A DNA stretch of 64,000 bases from CAWFKS01 sp963816435 (GTDB taxonomy: Bacteria > Pseudomonadota > Alphaproteobacteria > Rhizobiales > Rhizobiaceae): NCBI GenBank assembly GCA_963816435.1, contig CAWFKS010000001.1:1-64000 (forward strand), given 5' to 3'. Shown piece by piece: positions 1-7,815 of this stretch (the stretch's first letter is position 1; every line of letters starts with the position of its first letter). The translations under genes and the position numbers were made by a program. The notes beneath the pieces were generated by a model. That model searched no databases. It was not told the origin of the DNA and saw only the letters and a list, made by a program, of their open reading frames with translations.

Positions 1-208
1 GCAAGTGGCTGATCTCGTCGAGTTCAATCCGGAAACGATCTACCGCGAGGCCGCGCGGGCGCATCTCCGCCGCCATGAAATCTTGCGCCGTGTGCTCGTT
101 GCCGCGCGTAGAGGGATAGCGCACCAGTTCCCTGGTGAGCTCCAGCTGGGCCTCGAAGCCCTCGTCTACCGCTACGAGCAGTCGTCTTGCCGTCGCATCG
201 TCCACCAT
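1..208 (-). CDS. M20-family metallopeptidase (ArgE/DapE-like), 5' part only
   Basis: This is the N-terminal 69 residues of a protein whose remainder lies beyond the left edge. Translation of the minus strand from ATG at 208 gives a start resembling acetylornithine deacetylase / succinyl-diaminopimelate desuccinylase proteins: an N-terminal helix, then a motif LVRYPSTRGNE, which in M20 peptidases opens the catalytic domain, then helix QDFMAAEMRPRGL and strand VDRFRIELDEI. The metal ligands lie further on and cannot be seen. It begins 11 bp after the stop of the upstream hydrolase, so it is probably the last visible cistron of the peptide transporter operon. An amide-bond hydrolase here fits catabolism of the imported peptide or N-acyl compound. 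The substrate cannot be named. An alternative start 4 bp upstream is in another frame and was not used. Confidence 0.72.
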   Translation of the reverse strand, partial: MVDDATARRLLVAVDEGFEAQLELTRELVRYPSTRGNEHTAQDFMAAEMRPRGLAVDRFRIELDEISHL

Positions 209-219
209 ACATTCGTGTC

Positions 220-1044
220 CTAGTTCGTGTGCCTGCGAATGAACCCGATGATCGTCTCTCGCACCTCGGGATCGCTGGAAAGCCAGTGCTTGCCTGCCAG
301 GTAGTTCGGGCTGTGGTAGACGATCGAGTGCTGTGCGGCGCCGTGCATGAAGGCACCGCAGTCCCCCTTCAGCACCGGCGCTCGAAACCAGGGATCATCG
401 GCGCCGACAAGCGCCAGCACGGGTTCGTCCGGCGGTGCGGCGAGACCTCGGTATTCCGGCCAGCCGGCATGGCAGGTCCAGCCTTCGACGATGCGCGCGG
501 CTGACGGCAGATCCGCGATGGTCGCGACGGCGATAGCGCCCTCGGAATGTCCCATGAGTATCAGCGGAAGGCCTGCGAGTGACTTGATCTGTTCCAGTTT
601 TGCGGCGGCGAACCGCATTTCGTCGTGACGCCAGCCGAGCACCGCGCGATGCAACCCGCCTAGATGCCGGGCAGGTTTGCAGCTCACCGGCTTGTCGCGG
701 CGCGCGAAGCTGTCCGGCTCGACCACCAAGTAGCCGCTCTGGGCGAGGAAGCGGCCGCTTGCAGCAGAAATCTCCGACAGTCCGTCGCAACCGTGAGCGT
801 GCAGGACAATTGCCGCGGGCGGTGCCACACCCGGCTCGAAACGCTGTCGAAGGTCCGAGCCACGCAGCCTGGCGTATCCTGCTGGGCTCGCGTCCGGCGC
901 AAACACCCACGCGGCGTCCCACGTGCGCTGCAACTCGCTCGCCTCGTTGGATCCCCACGCCGCGCCGCAGATGGCGGCTAGCATCATTGCAAGGATGGTG
1001 AGGCGTCCGATGCCCGTCTTGGAAGTCCGCACTGTCGGCCTCAT
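220..1044 (-). CDS. exported alpha/beta hydrolase, dienelactone-hydrolase-like
   Basis: The 274-residue product has a hydrophobic N-terminal segment at about residues 12-31 that looks like a signal peptide or membrane anchor, followed by an alpha/beta-hydrolase fold. Visible motifs are the oxyanion HGC at about 84-86, the nucleophile elbow GHSEG with Ser167, a likely acidic residue in GADDPW near 217 and a late His in GKHW near 253. The chosen start ATG at 1044 overlaps the stop of the upstream ABC ATPase by ATGA, which argues for translational coupling; a longer in-frame reading would overlap that gene far more. It is encoded between the transporter ATPase and the M20 peptidase gene, so a role in processing the transported substrate or its ester or amide conjugate in the periplasm is an inference. 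The exact substrate is unknown. Confidence 0.75.
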   Translation of the reverse strand: MRPTVRTSKTGIGRLTILAMMLAAICGAAWGSNEASELQRTWDAAWVFAPDASPAGYARLRGSDLRQRFEPGVAPPAAIVLHAHGCDGLSEISAASGRFLAQSGYLVVEPDSFARRDKPVSCKPARHLGGLHRAVLGWRHDEMRFAAAKLEQIKSLAGLPLILMGHSEGAIAVATIADLPSAARIVEGWTCHAGWPEYRGLAAPPDEPVLALVGADDPWFRAPVLKGDCGAFMHGAAQHSIVYHSPNYLAGKHWLSSDPEVRETIIGFIRRHTN

Positions 1045-1793
1045 GTGATCGCTGCCAGCAGGCCGCGGCTGTAGGGGTGCTCGGGTTCGCCGTAGAATCG
1101 CTCCGCAGGTGCGACCTCCACGAGTTCGCCCCGGTACATCACCGCTATGCGATGACACAGGTAGCGCGTCGCGGCCAGATCGTGAGAGATGAAGAGGGCG
1201 CCGAAGCCGTGCTGCATCTGCAGATCGCGCACGAGATTAAGAACCTGGGCCTGCACCGACACGTCAAGCGCGCTGACCGCCTCGTCGAAGACGATAAATC
1301 GCGGTTCGGTAATGAGAGCCCGCGCAATCGCCACGCGCTGTCGCTGGCCACCGGAGAGCTGGCCCGGATAGCGGTCTGCGAAGCTCGTCTCCAGTCCGAC
1401 ATTGTCGAGCATCGCCTCCACACGCTCGCGCCGCCGCGCTTTCGGAGTCCCGAGAACGACGAGAGGTTCTTCGACGGAGCGGCCGCATCGCAGCCGCGGA
1501 TTGAGCGCCCATTCGGGATGCTGGAGAACGATGGAGAGCTCGCCGCGGCGGCGGCGCAGCGAACCGAACGGTTCTCCGCCGAACCGCATCTCGCCGCACG
1601 TCGGCGGCTGGAGGCCGAGACAGACGCGCCCGAGTGTCGTCTTGCCGGAACCGGACTCGCCCACCAGCCCGACGGTCTCGCCCGGCGCGATTTCCAGCTG
1701 AACCTGCCTGACGGCGTCGAACCCGGTGCCGCCGAACAGGCCACCGCCATAGGTCACGCCAATGTCGCGAAGCTGTACTACCGGCGTCGTCAT
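1041..1793 (-). CDS. peptide/nickel-type ABC transporter ATPase (DppF/OppF-like)
   Basis: The 250-residue nucleotide-binding subunit powers uptake through the two permeases encoded upstream. Walker A GESGSGKT lies at about residues 45-52, the ABC signature LSGGQRQR at about 150, Walker B FIVFDEAVSALD follows, and the switch histidine is in FISHDLA. The start at 1793 forms an ATGA overlap with the stop of the preceding ATPase gene. An in-frame extension to 1955 exists but would lie wholly within the upstream gene and has a random, Arg/Pro-rich composition, so it is rejected. The C-terminus ends soon after the HPYSRGLLAAI motif. This is shorter than DppF proteins that carry an oligopeptide-binding Cys tail, but the partner ATPase has that tail. 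Cytoplasmic, membrane-associated. Confidence 0.92.
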   Translation of the reverse strand: MTTPVVQLRDIGVTYGGGLFGGTGFDAVRQVQLEIAPGETVGLVGESGSGKTTLGRVCLGLQPPTCGEMRFGGEPFGSLRRRRGELSIVLQHPEWALNPRLRCGRSVEEPLVVLGTPKARRRERVEAMLDNVGLETSFADRYPGQLSGGQRQRVAIARALITEPRFIVFDEAVSALDVSVQAQVLNLVRDLQMQHGFGALFISHDLAATRYLCHRIAVMYRGELVEVAPAERFYGEPEHPYSRGLLAAIT

Positions 1794-2779
1794 CGCGCGT
1801 CCGATCCCTGATTGTCGTCCTGGCGAAGCCCGGCGATCTCCTCGACCAAATGGCACAGCACCTGGCGGCCGTCGAAGTCCCGTGGCGCCGGCCGCACGTC
1901 GCGGCAGACCGGTCGGCGGAACGGGCAACGCGGCTCGAATGCGCAAGCCTCGCAACGGCCTGTCAGAAGGGGCGGTGTGCCGGCGATGGGCTCGAGCCGC
2001 TCGCCGAGCTTCTCGTGCCCCGCAGCCGCATGCATGAGCGCCTGGGTGTAGGGATGCGCGGGCGAACCCAAGACCTTGGTCGCGTCGCCGATTTCGACAA
2101 TGCGCCCGCCATACATCACGGCCACCCGGTCGGCGTGGCGCGCGACCATGTGGACGTCATGCGACAAGACCATGAGGCTGGAGCCCGTCTCGTCGCGCAG
2201 GCGGCGCAGGGTCGCCATCACCCGGTCGCGCACGGAGGCGTCGAGCGAAGCCGTGGGCTCGTCGGCGACAAGCAGGCGCGGATCGCGCGCGATCGCCATG
2301 GCGATGACCACGCGCTGCGCCATTCCACCCGAAAGCTGATGCGGGAAGCTTTTCATGACACGGTCGGGATCAGATAGCTCGGCGCGGGCCAGAAGCGCGC
2401 GCACCTCATCGCGTCCGGCACGACCGCCGCATGCGCGTGCGACCTGACGACCGACACGCATCGTCGGATCGAGGGCGGCCATAGGATTCTGGAAGACGAA
2501 GCCGAGCCGTTCGCGTCGCAGGGCGCGCAGCTGCGGCCGCGACATGTCGAAGACCTCATCACCTGCGACGAGCAGACTGCCGGCCTCGCGCATGGCCTCG
2601 CGCGGCAGCAGCCTGCCGATCGCCATGCCCAGCGTCGACTTGCCGGAACCGCTTTCGCCGACGACGGCCAGCGTCTCGCCTGCCGCCACCTCGAGGTCGA
2701 CCCCGTCCAGCGCACGCACGCGGCCGTACGAGGCGTCGTAGCCGACCACGAGATCCCGGCAGGATACCAGACCGCTCAT
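1790..2779 (-). CDS. peptide/nickel-type ABC transporter ATPase (DppD/OppD-like)
   Basis: The 329-residue ATPase is the second nucleotide-binding subunit of the importer. Walker A GESGSGKS is at about residues 41-48, the signature LSGGMAQR follows, Walker B is LLVADEPTASLD and the H-loop is VLSHDVH. The C-terminal oligo/dipeptide domain carries the typical Cys cluster CEACAFEPRCPF...C, which binds an iron-sulfur cluster in some family members. The start overlaps the stop of the upstream permease by four bases (ATGA), and the stop overlaps the start of the next ATPase in the same way, so the four membrane and ATPase subunits form one translationally coupled block. The substrate class (dipeptide, oligopeptide, glutathione or similar) cannot be decided from the ATPase. 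Confidence 0.93.
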   Translation of the reverse strand: MSGLVSCRDLVVGYDASYGRVRALDGVDLEVAAGETLAVVGESGSGKSTLGMAIGRLLPREAMREAGSLLVAGDEVFDMSRPQLRALRRERLGFVFQNPMAALDPTMRVGRQVARACGGRAGRDEVRALLARAELSDPDRVMKSFPHQLSGGMAQRVVIAMAIARDPRLLVADEPTASLDASVRDRVMATLRRLRDETGSSLMVLSHDVHMVARHADRVAVMYGGRIVEIGDATKVLGSPAHPYTQALMHAAAGHEKLGERLEPIAGTPPLLTGRCEACAFEPRCPFRRPVCRDVRPAPRDFDGRQVLCHLVEEIAGLRQDDNQGSDAR

Positions 2780-3636
2780 GTCAGCGAACGTCCCTTCAGC
2801 GGCTCAAGGGCATCGCGCACAGCGTCACCTGCAAGGTTGACCGACATGATCGCCGCGGAAAGCACTGCGCCCGAGGAGAGCACGAGCCAGGGAGCGATCG
2901 TCAGATAGGCGCTGCCCTGCCTGAGCAGCGAACCCAACGAGGCGTAGGGTGGCTGCACGCCGAGGCCGAGGAAGCTGAGTGCGCTCTCGATGATCATGCC
3001 GATGGACAGCGCGTAGGTGAGTTGCACGACCACCGCGCCGACGATGTTCGGCAGGACGTGGATCGCGATGATGCGCCACGGCGAGGCGCCTGCGACCTGC
3101 GCGGCGACGACGAAACCGCGGGACGACAGGCCGAGCGTCACCGATCGCACGACCCGGATGAAGAGCGGCAGGGTCGCGATCGAAATGACGGCGACGGCCG
3201 ATATCTGTCCTGGCCCCATGACCGCGGAAATTAGCAGGCCGATCAGGATAGGCGGAAAGGCGAACAGGATGTCGGCACCGCGTGCCACCAGCTGATCGGC
3301 GGTGCCGCGAAAATATCCGGACATCATGCCGAGGATCGTACCCAGAACGGCCGTGATGAACACGGCGAGTGCCGACAGAAGGAACGTGGCTCGAACCCCA
3401 AGCACCACACGCGGCAGGAAGGAACGGCCGAGTTCGTCCGTTCCGAAGGGGAACTGCCAGTTCGGTGGGGTAAGTCGCGGTCCCGCGGCGATCTTCATGG
3501 GATCGCCCAGCGGCAGGTAGGGCCCGACGAGGCCGACGAGAACGATCAACGCAAGCAGTGCGATGCCGAACAGCGAAAGCCGATCCCGGCGCAAGAGCGC
3601 GGAGACTTGCCTGGAAACTACACCCGGCACGGCCAT
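2776..3636 (-). CDS. peptide/nickel-type ABC transporter permease (DppC-like)
   Basis: The 286-residue inner-membrane permease has the N-terminal OppC-type segment RDRLSLFGIALLALIVLVGL, a periplasmic loop with LTPPNWQFPFGTDELGR, which is a hallmark of DppC/OppC proteins, and about six membrane segments. The EAA loop, which contacts the ATPases, appears as the stretch AAQVAGASPWRIIAIHVLPN. The gene begins one base inside the stop of the upstream permease (TGATG) and ends four bases inside the next ATPase gene, so it sits in a tightly coupled operon. It pairs with the DppB-like permease to form the transmembrane channel. Confidence 0.93.
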   Translation of the reverse strand: MAVPGVVSRQVSALLRRDRLSLFGIALLALIVLVGLVGPYLPLGDPMKIAAGPRLTPPNWQFPFGTDELGRSFLPRVVLGVRATFLLSALAVFITAVLGTILGMMSGYFRGTADQLVARGADILFAFPPILIGLLISAVMGPGQISAVAVISIATLPLFIRVVRSVTLGLSSRGFVVAAQVAGASPWRIIAIHVLPNIVGAVVVQLTYALSIGMIIESALSFLGLGVQPPYASLGSLLRQGSAYLTIAPWLVLSSGAVLSAAIMSVNLAGDAVRDALEPLKGRSLT

Positions 3637-4595
3637 CAGGTGCGCCCGCTGCCAAGGCGCGGATCGATCAGCGCATATGCCAGGTCGGCAAGCATGTTGA
3701 CCCCGATGAAGACCGCGGCCGCGATAAGCACCCCTGCCTGAACGATCGCATAGTCGCGGTTCTCAAGGCCGCTGAAGGTGTAAAAGCCGATCCCGGGTAT
3801 GGAGAACAGGACTTCGATCACGACAGCACCGCCTAGGAGAAACCCGAAATAGGTGGTCACCACGGTAACGATCGGGATTGCCGCGTTGCGCATCACGTGC
3901 AGCCTCACGATTTCGAACGGTCTCTCGCCGCGTGCCACGGCCGCGGTGATATAGCCTTCCGTCATGACACGCAGGACGGCGTCGCGTGTGGTACGCAGGA
4001 CGAGCGCCATACCGAACAGCGACAAGGTCGCGGACGGCAGAAGCATCGTGCGCATGTTGGCCACCGGCTCCTCCAGGAACGGCACATAGCCTCCTACGCG
4101 CAACCAAAGCGACCAGACCGAAAAGATGAAGATCAACAGGCTGCCGAGGACGAAATCGGGAACGCTGGCGCCGAAGGCGCCGATCAGTCGGCCCAAGGCA
4201 CCCATCGAGCCGTCCGCGCCGACCGTCCCCGACAGTACGCCGAGCGGAATACCGACAGCGAGCGCAAACAGGAGGGCAAGGAAGGCGAGTTCGAGCGTGA
4301 CAGGTGCGCGGCGCAAGAACTCGTCGGCGACCGGCGCGCGGGTCACCATCGAGACGCCGAGGTCGCCGTGGACGACCGCTGCGAGCCAGTGCAAGTACTG
4401 GATGAACAACGGCTGGTCGAGGCCGTAGCGCACGGAGATCGCCTCGCGCGCCGCCGGGGTCGCGAAGGGCCCCAGAAGAATGTCGGCATATCCGCCCGGT
4501 ATAAATCGCAGCGCCAGAAAGACCAGCGCCGACACTCCCAGCATGGTGACCAGCGCCACCGCCAACCTGGGAACGAAGTAGACCAGTACTCGCAT
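3636..4595 (-). CDS. peptide/nickel-type ABC transporter permease (DppB-like)
   Basis: The 319-residue permease shows the DppB/OppB N-terminus (first membrane helix at about residues 8-28 followed by the PGGYADILLG segment), five further hydrophobic segments, and the EAA loop RGERPFEIVRLHVMRNA. It forms the heterodimeric channel with the DppC-like protein. The start lies 72 bases after the stop of the binding-protein gene, and this spacer holds a strong hairpin that could reduce permease expression relative to the binding protein. No strong Shine-Dalgarno sequence is visible before the start. Confidence 0.92.
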   Translation of the reverse strand: MRVLVYFVPRLAVALVTMLGVSALVFLALRFIPGGYADILLGPFATPAAREAISVRYGLDQPLFIQYLHWLAAVVHGDLGVSMVTRAPVADEFLRRAPVTLELAFLALLFALAVGIPLGVLSGTVGADGSMGALGRLIGAFGASVPDFVLGSLLIFIFSVWSLWLRVGGYVPFLEEPVANMRTMLLPSATLSLFGMALVLRTTRDAVLRVMTEGYITAAVARGERPFEIVRLHVMRNAAIPIVTVVTTYFGFLLGGAVVIEVLFSIPGIGFYTFSGLENRDYAIVQAGVLIAAAVFIGVNMLADLAYALIDPRLGSGRT

Positions 4596-4618
4596 GCGAT
4601 GTGGATCCCCAAGGCGGT

Positions 4619-4655
4619 GTTCGCGGACAAACGGCGCTGCCGAATGTCCGCGAAC
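4619..4655 (-). promoter_or_regulatory. intercistronic hairpin between binding protein and permease
   Basis: An 11-bp perfect inverted repeat (4619-4629 with 4645-4655) encloses an A.A mismatch and a further 4-bp stem with a 3-base loop. It starts 13 bases after the binding-protein stop codon and ends 23 bases before the permease start. No T-run follows, so it is not a classic terminator. By analogy with malE-malF and similar importers, it could stabilise the 5' mRNA and give excess binding protein. That role is an inference. Confidence 0.6.
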
Positions 4656-4667
4656 CGCATTGCCACC

Positions 4668-6230
4668 CTAGTCGAGCGACTTGTACTCGTAGACGTACTG
4701 GAACGTATTTGACGATCCCGAACGCGGCGCCACCTTGATGGCGATCTTGTCGGAACGATAGGCGATGTAGTCGGTCTTGCTGACAAGGGCGATCAGGTTG
4801 GCCCCGTCGTCGATCATGTCGCAGATCTCTGAGAGTTTGCGGTCGCGATCTGCGCCGTCCGGCATCGTCTTGACGTCATCGAGCGCCTGATCGAGCGCCG
4901 GCACGTCCTCCTGGAAAGACTGGTTCCAGACGGCGAACTTCGGATTCCACCACGCGATGATCATGGTCGGGTCGGTGTAGCCGGCCAGCCAGGACATCGC
5001 GAAATCGAAGTCGCCCTTGGTGAAGACCTTGTCCAGGTATTCAGCCATCGGCGGCTGCACGATGTCGACCTTGAAGCCGGCATCCGACAGGCTCGACTGA
5101 ATGACTTGCGCGATACGGCCGAAGACCGGATCGGCCGACGTCGCCATCAGTGTCACCTCGGGATGCTCGTTGCCGGCATCCTTGAGGAGCGCCTTCGCCT
5201 TTTCCAGCCTTTCGTCACGCGGCAGCGCATAGGTCGGGACGTCGTGGCAGGCATCCTTTCCAAAAGCCGCGGGAACGGGATAGTCCACGGTGGTGGTGCC
5301 GGCGAAGACGAGGGCGTTGATGGCGTCGCGGTCAAGCGCGAGGTTCATCGCCTGGCGAACGCGCTTGTCGTGGAAGGGCGATTTGTCGCTCAGCGCGTTG
5401 ACGTCGATGCGATAATAGTTCGTCGTCTGCTGGGGAACGACCTCGATATTGTCGTCGCTGGCCAGCATCTGTGCGGAGTCGGGATTGTTGAAGGTCGTGA
5501 AGTCGATGCGGCCGTCGCGCAACGCGGCCATGCGCGCCAATTCATCGGGAATGATCGGCGCTTCGAGCTTGTCGGCCAGCGGGTAGCCGTCACGCCAGTA
5601 ATAGGGGTTCCTTGTCAGCGTCCAGCTCTCGTCCTGCTTGTGTTCGGCGACCATGAACGGGCCCGAACCGAGAAACTGGCTGGTGGGATCGAAGCTCCCG
5701 TCCTTCAGCTCCTTCATCGGCAGGATTGCCGCGGTAATGTGCGCCAGCGCTGCGAGCAGGGCCGGATGCGGAGATTCAAGCTCGATTTCGACGGTGTGAT
5801 CGTCGGGGGCCTGCATCTTGGCGATCGTGCCCAGCTGTGCCGACCAATAGGACGCCGTCTCGGGATTCTTGATACGCTCGAGGCTGCCTACCACGTCCGA
5901 AGCTACGAGCGGCCTGCCGTTGGAGAACTTCGCGTTCTGTCGCAGATTGAAGACGTAGCTCGTCGGCGAGGTCTGTTTCCAGCTTTCCGCGAGACCCGGC
6001 TGCAGCTTCATGTTCTCGTCGGTCGTCAGCAGGGTGTCGTAGATCATCTGGTACATCTGCCAGGATGTCACCGTGCCCGCCACGTGCGCGTCAAAACCGG
6101 TGATCTCGCCCGGTTTTCCCCACACGATCGTCTTGTCTGCGGCCATCGCGTTGTCGGCGGTCGCCGACAACGCTGCCAGGCAGGCGGCGAACGCGGCGCC
6201 TAGCACACTCAGTCTTGACCCGAACTTCAT
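4668..6230 (-). CDS. peptide/nickel-type ABC transporter substrate-binding protein (SBP_bac_5)
   Basis: The 520-residue periplasmic binding protein has an Sec signal peptide at about residues 1-30 ending in NAMAAD, then the cluster-C binding-protein fold. The family landmark PGLAESWKQTSPTSYVFNLR lies near residues 79-98, followed by LRQNAKFSNGRPLVASDVV and a long C-terminal lobe. It captures the ligand for the permeases and ATPases encoded downstream. The ribosome-binding site AGGAG sits 7 bases before the ATG. It is the first gene of the minus-strand operon and is divergent from the amidase gene, so both units probably share a control region regulated by the RpiR-type protein. Length is normal for the family. 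Confidence 0.93.
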   Translation of the reverse strand: MKFGSRLSVLGAAFAACLAALSATADNAMAADKTIVWGKPGEITGFDAHVAGTVTSWQMYQMIYDTLLTTDENMKLQPGLAESWKQTSPTSYVFNLRQNAKFSNGRPLVASDVVGSLERIKNPETASYWSAQLGTIAKMQAPDDHTVEIELESPHPALLAALAHITAAILPMKELKDGSFDPTSQFLGSGPFMVAEHKQDESWTLTRNPYYWRDGYPLADKLEAPIIPDELARMAALRDGRIDFTTFNNPDSAQMLASDDNIEVVPQQTTNYYRIDVNALSDKSPFHDKRVRQAMNLALDRDAINALVFAGTTTVDYPVPAAFGKDACHDVPTYALPRDERLEKAKALLKDAGNEHPEVTLMATSADPVFGRIAQVIQSSLSDAGFKVDIVQPPMAEYLDKVFTKGDFDFAMSWLAGYTDPTMIIAWWNPKFAVWNQSFQEDVPALDQALDDVKTMPDGADRDRKLSEICDMIDDGANLIALVSKTDYIAYRSDKIAIKVAPRSGSSNTFQYVYEYKSLD

Positions 6231-6381
6231 AATCGTCTCCTGAATTTGTTCCGCCTCTGGGAATCCGGCAGAGCCGGGATTTTTCCTTCTTTGACCGAAG
6301 GTTCTTGACGATGCTGTTACGAATATCCCATTAAGTCAAGGAGTGTTATCTTGCGAACGTAAGTCGGCAACAAGGGATGCG
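6231..6381. promoter_or_regulatory. divergent control region of transporter and amidase units
   Basis: This 151-bp spacer must hold the promoters of both the transporter operon and the amidase-regulator operon. It is visibly more AT-rich than the flanking genes between about 6290 and 6345. Short dyads are present: CCTTC/GAAGG around 6286-6302, and CCGG/CCGG around 6263-6278. Either could belong to an operator for the RpiR-type regulator, but neither is long enough to be convincing. TTGAC hexamers occur near 6294 and 6304 on the plus strand without a clear -10 partner. Confidence 0.4.
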
Positions 6382-7815
6382 ATGAGCGACTTTCCAGAGT
6401 ATCGCGCCTACGATGGGCTGGGTCTTGCCAAGCTGGTGCGGGACCGCGAGATCTCTCCCGCCGAACTGCTCGAGGCGGCTATTTCGGCTGCGGAACACGT
6501 CGATCCGCAGGTCGGTGCTCTTTCGCAGAAGCTTTACGAGCATGGGCGGGAGACGTTGGGACACCGCTTGCCAGAGGGGTCTTTTTCGGGTGTCCCTTTC
6601 CTCCTAAAGGACGTCGGCCTCATGCTCCAAGGCACCGTCACCACACAAGGGTCGCGCTTCTTTTCCGATTTCCGTGCTCCGAGCAATTCGACACTGGTGG
6701 AGCGTTACAAGCGGGCGGGCGTAGTTATTTTCGGCAAGACAGCGACGCCGGAAATGGCATTGGCGCCGTCTACCGAAGGCAGCTTCCACACCGCGGCGCG
6801 TAATCCGTGGGATATGAGCCGAAGCGCAGGGGGGTCTTCCGGTGGAGCGGCGGCAGCGGTGGCGGCCGGAATCGTGCCTGTCGCGCACGGCAGCGACGGC
6901 GGCGGTTCAATCCGTATTCCGTCATCATGCTGCGGGCTGTTCGGCTTGAAACCGACCCGCGCGCGAACGCCGAATGGTCCGTTTGCAGGTGAAGGGTGGG
7001 GGAGCCTGTCGGTTCATCACGTCCTCTCACGAAGCGTGCGCGACAGCGCAGCCATGCTCGACTCCACCCACGGCTATGCGCCTGGAGACCCATATTGCGC
7101 TCCCGAACCCGCGCGTCCGTTTCTGTCTGAGCTAGAGAGGCCAGCGGAGCGCTTGCGGATCGCCCTCCAACGGAATCCGCTGTCTGGCGTCAGCGTCGAC
7201 GTTGAATGTCTGGCTGCCGTGGATGAGGCCGCGAAACTTCTCGATACGCTCGGACACGATGTCGAGGTAGCGCAGGTGCCGGGAGACTGGGACGAACTTG
7301 CCAATGCATTGTGGGTCTTGGTGGCAAGCAACGTCGCCCTGTCGCTTCACAATCGCGCTGCGCAACTGGGGCGCGATCTTCGCGAGGGAGACGTGGATCC
7401 GGTTACCTGGAATGCGGTCGCGTTCTCCGAAACCCTCGGTGTCGAGGCCTATCCGGACGCCCTGGCGACAATTCATAGGCAAGGTCGCCGAATGGCGACA
7501 TTCCACGAATCCTACGACGTGGTCATGAGCCCCACGCTTGGCCGGGTTCCGCCACCGGTTGGGATTTTGCGCACCGATACCACTGACCTCGCATCCTATG
7601 GCCGGGCTCTTGCCGAGTTCATTCCCTTCACGCAACTGTTCAACATGACTGGCCAGCCGAGCATGAGTGTGCCGCTGCACTGGACCCCGTCGAATCTTCC
7701 AATCGGCGTGATGTTCAGTGCCCGTTTCGGAGAGGAAGCGCTTCTGTTTCGCCTTGCCGCTCAACTCGAGCAGGCCTCCCCGTGGTTCGACAAGGTAGCG
7801 ATGGTGAACACATGA
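6382..7815 (+). CDS. amidase-signature-family hydrolase
   Basis: The 477-residue enzyme hydrolyses a carboxamide bond with the Ser-cisSer-Lys triad of the amidase signature family. The triad is visible as Lys76 in FLLKDVG, cis-Ser152 in GGSSGG and the nucleophile Ser176 in DGGGSIR, within the normal motif spacing. The start at 6382 has an AAGGGA sequence 6-7 bases upstream; an in-frame GTG at 6343 would add 13 unconvincing residues. The gene is divergent from a peptide-type importer and its stop overlaps the regulator start by four bases. Its substrate is probably the imported amide or a product of it. Family members include 6-aminohexanoate-cyclic-dimer hydrolases, acylamidases and allophanate hydrolases, and sequence alone does not choose between them. 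Cytoplasmic; no signal peptide. Confidence 0.9.
   Translation: MSDFPEYRAYDGLGLAKLVRDREISPAELLEAAISAAEHVDPQVGALSQKLYEHGRETLGHRLPEGSFSGVPFLLKDVGLMLQGTVTTQGSRFFSDFRAPSNSTLVERYKRAGVVIFGKTATPEMALAPSTEGSFHTAARNPWDMSRSAGGSSGGAAAAVAAGIVPVAHGSDGGGSIRIPSSCCGLFGLKPTRARTPNGPFAGEGWGSLSVHHVLSRSVRDSAAMLDSTHGYAPGDPYCAPEPARPFLSELERPAERLRIALQRNPLSGVSVDVECLAAVDEAAKLLDTLGHDVEVAQVPGDWDELANALWVLVASNVALSLHNRAAQLGRDLREGDVDPVTWNAVAFSETLGVEAYPDALATIHRQGRRMATFHESYDVVMSPTLGRVPPPVGILRTDTTDLASYGRALAEFIPFTQLFNMTGQPSMSVPLHWTPSNLPIGVMFSARFGEEALLFRLAAQLEQASPWFDKVAMVNT

Noticed and set aside
1041..1955. Longer N-terminus for the DppF-like ATPase starting at 1955
   Set aside because: The extra 54 residues overlap the upstream ATPase gene completely and are Arg/Pro/Gly-rich with no homology, whereas ATG at 1793 gives a standard ATGA overlap.
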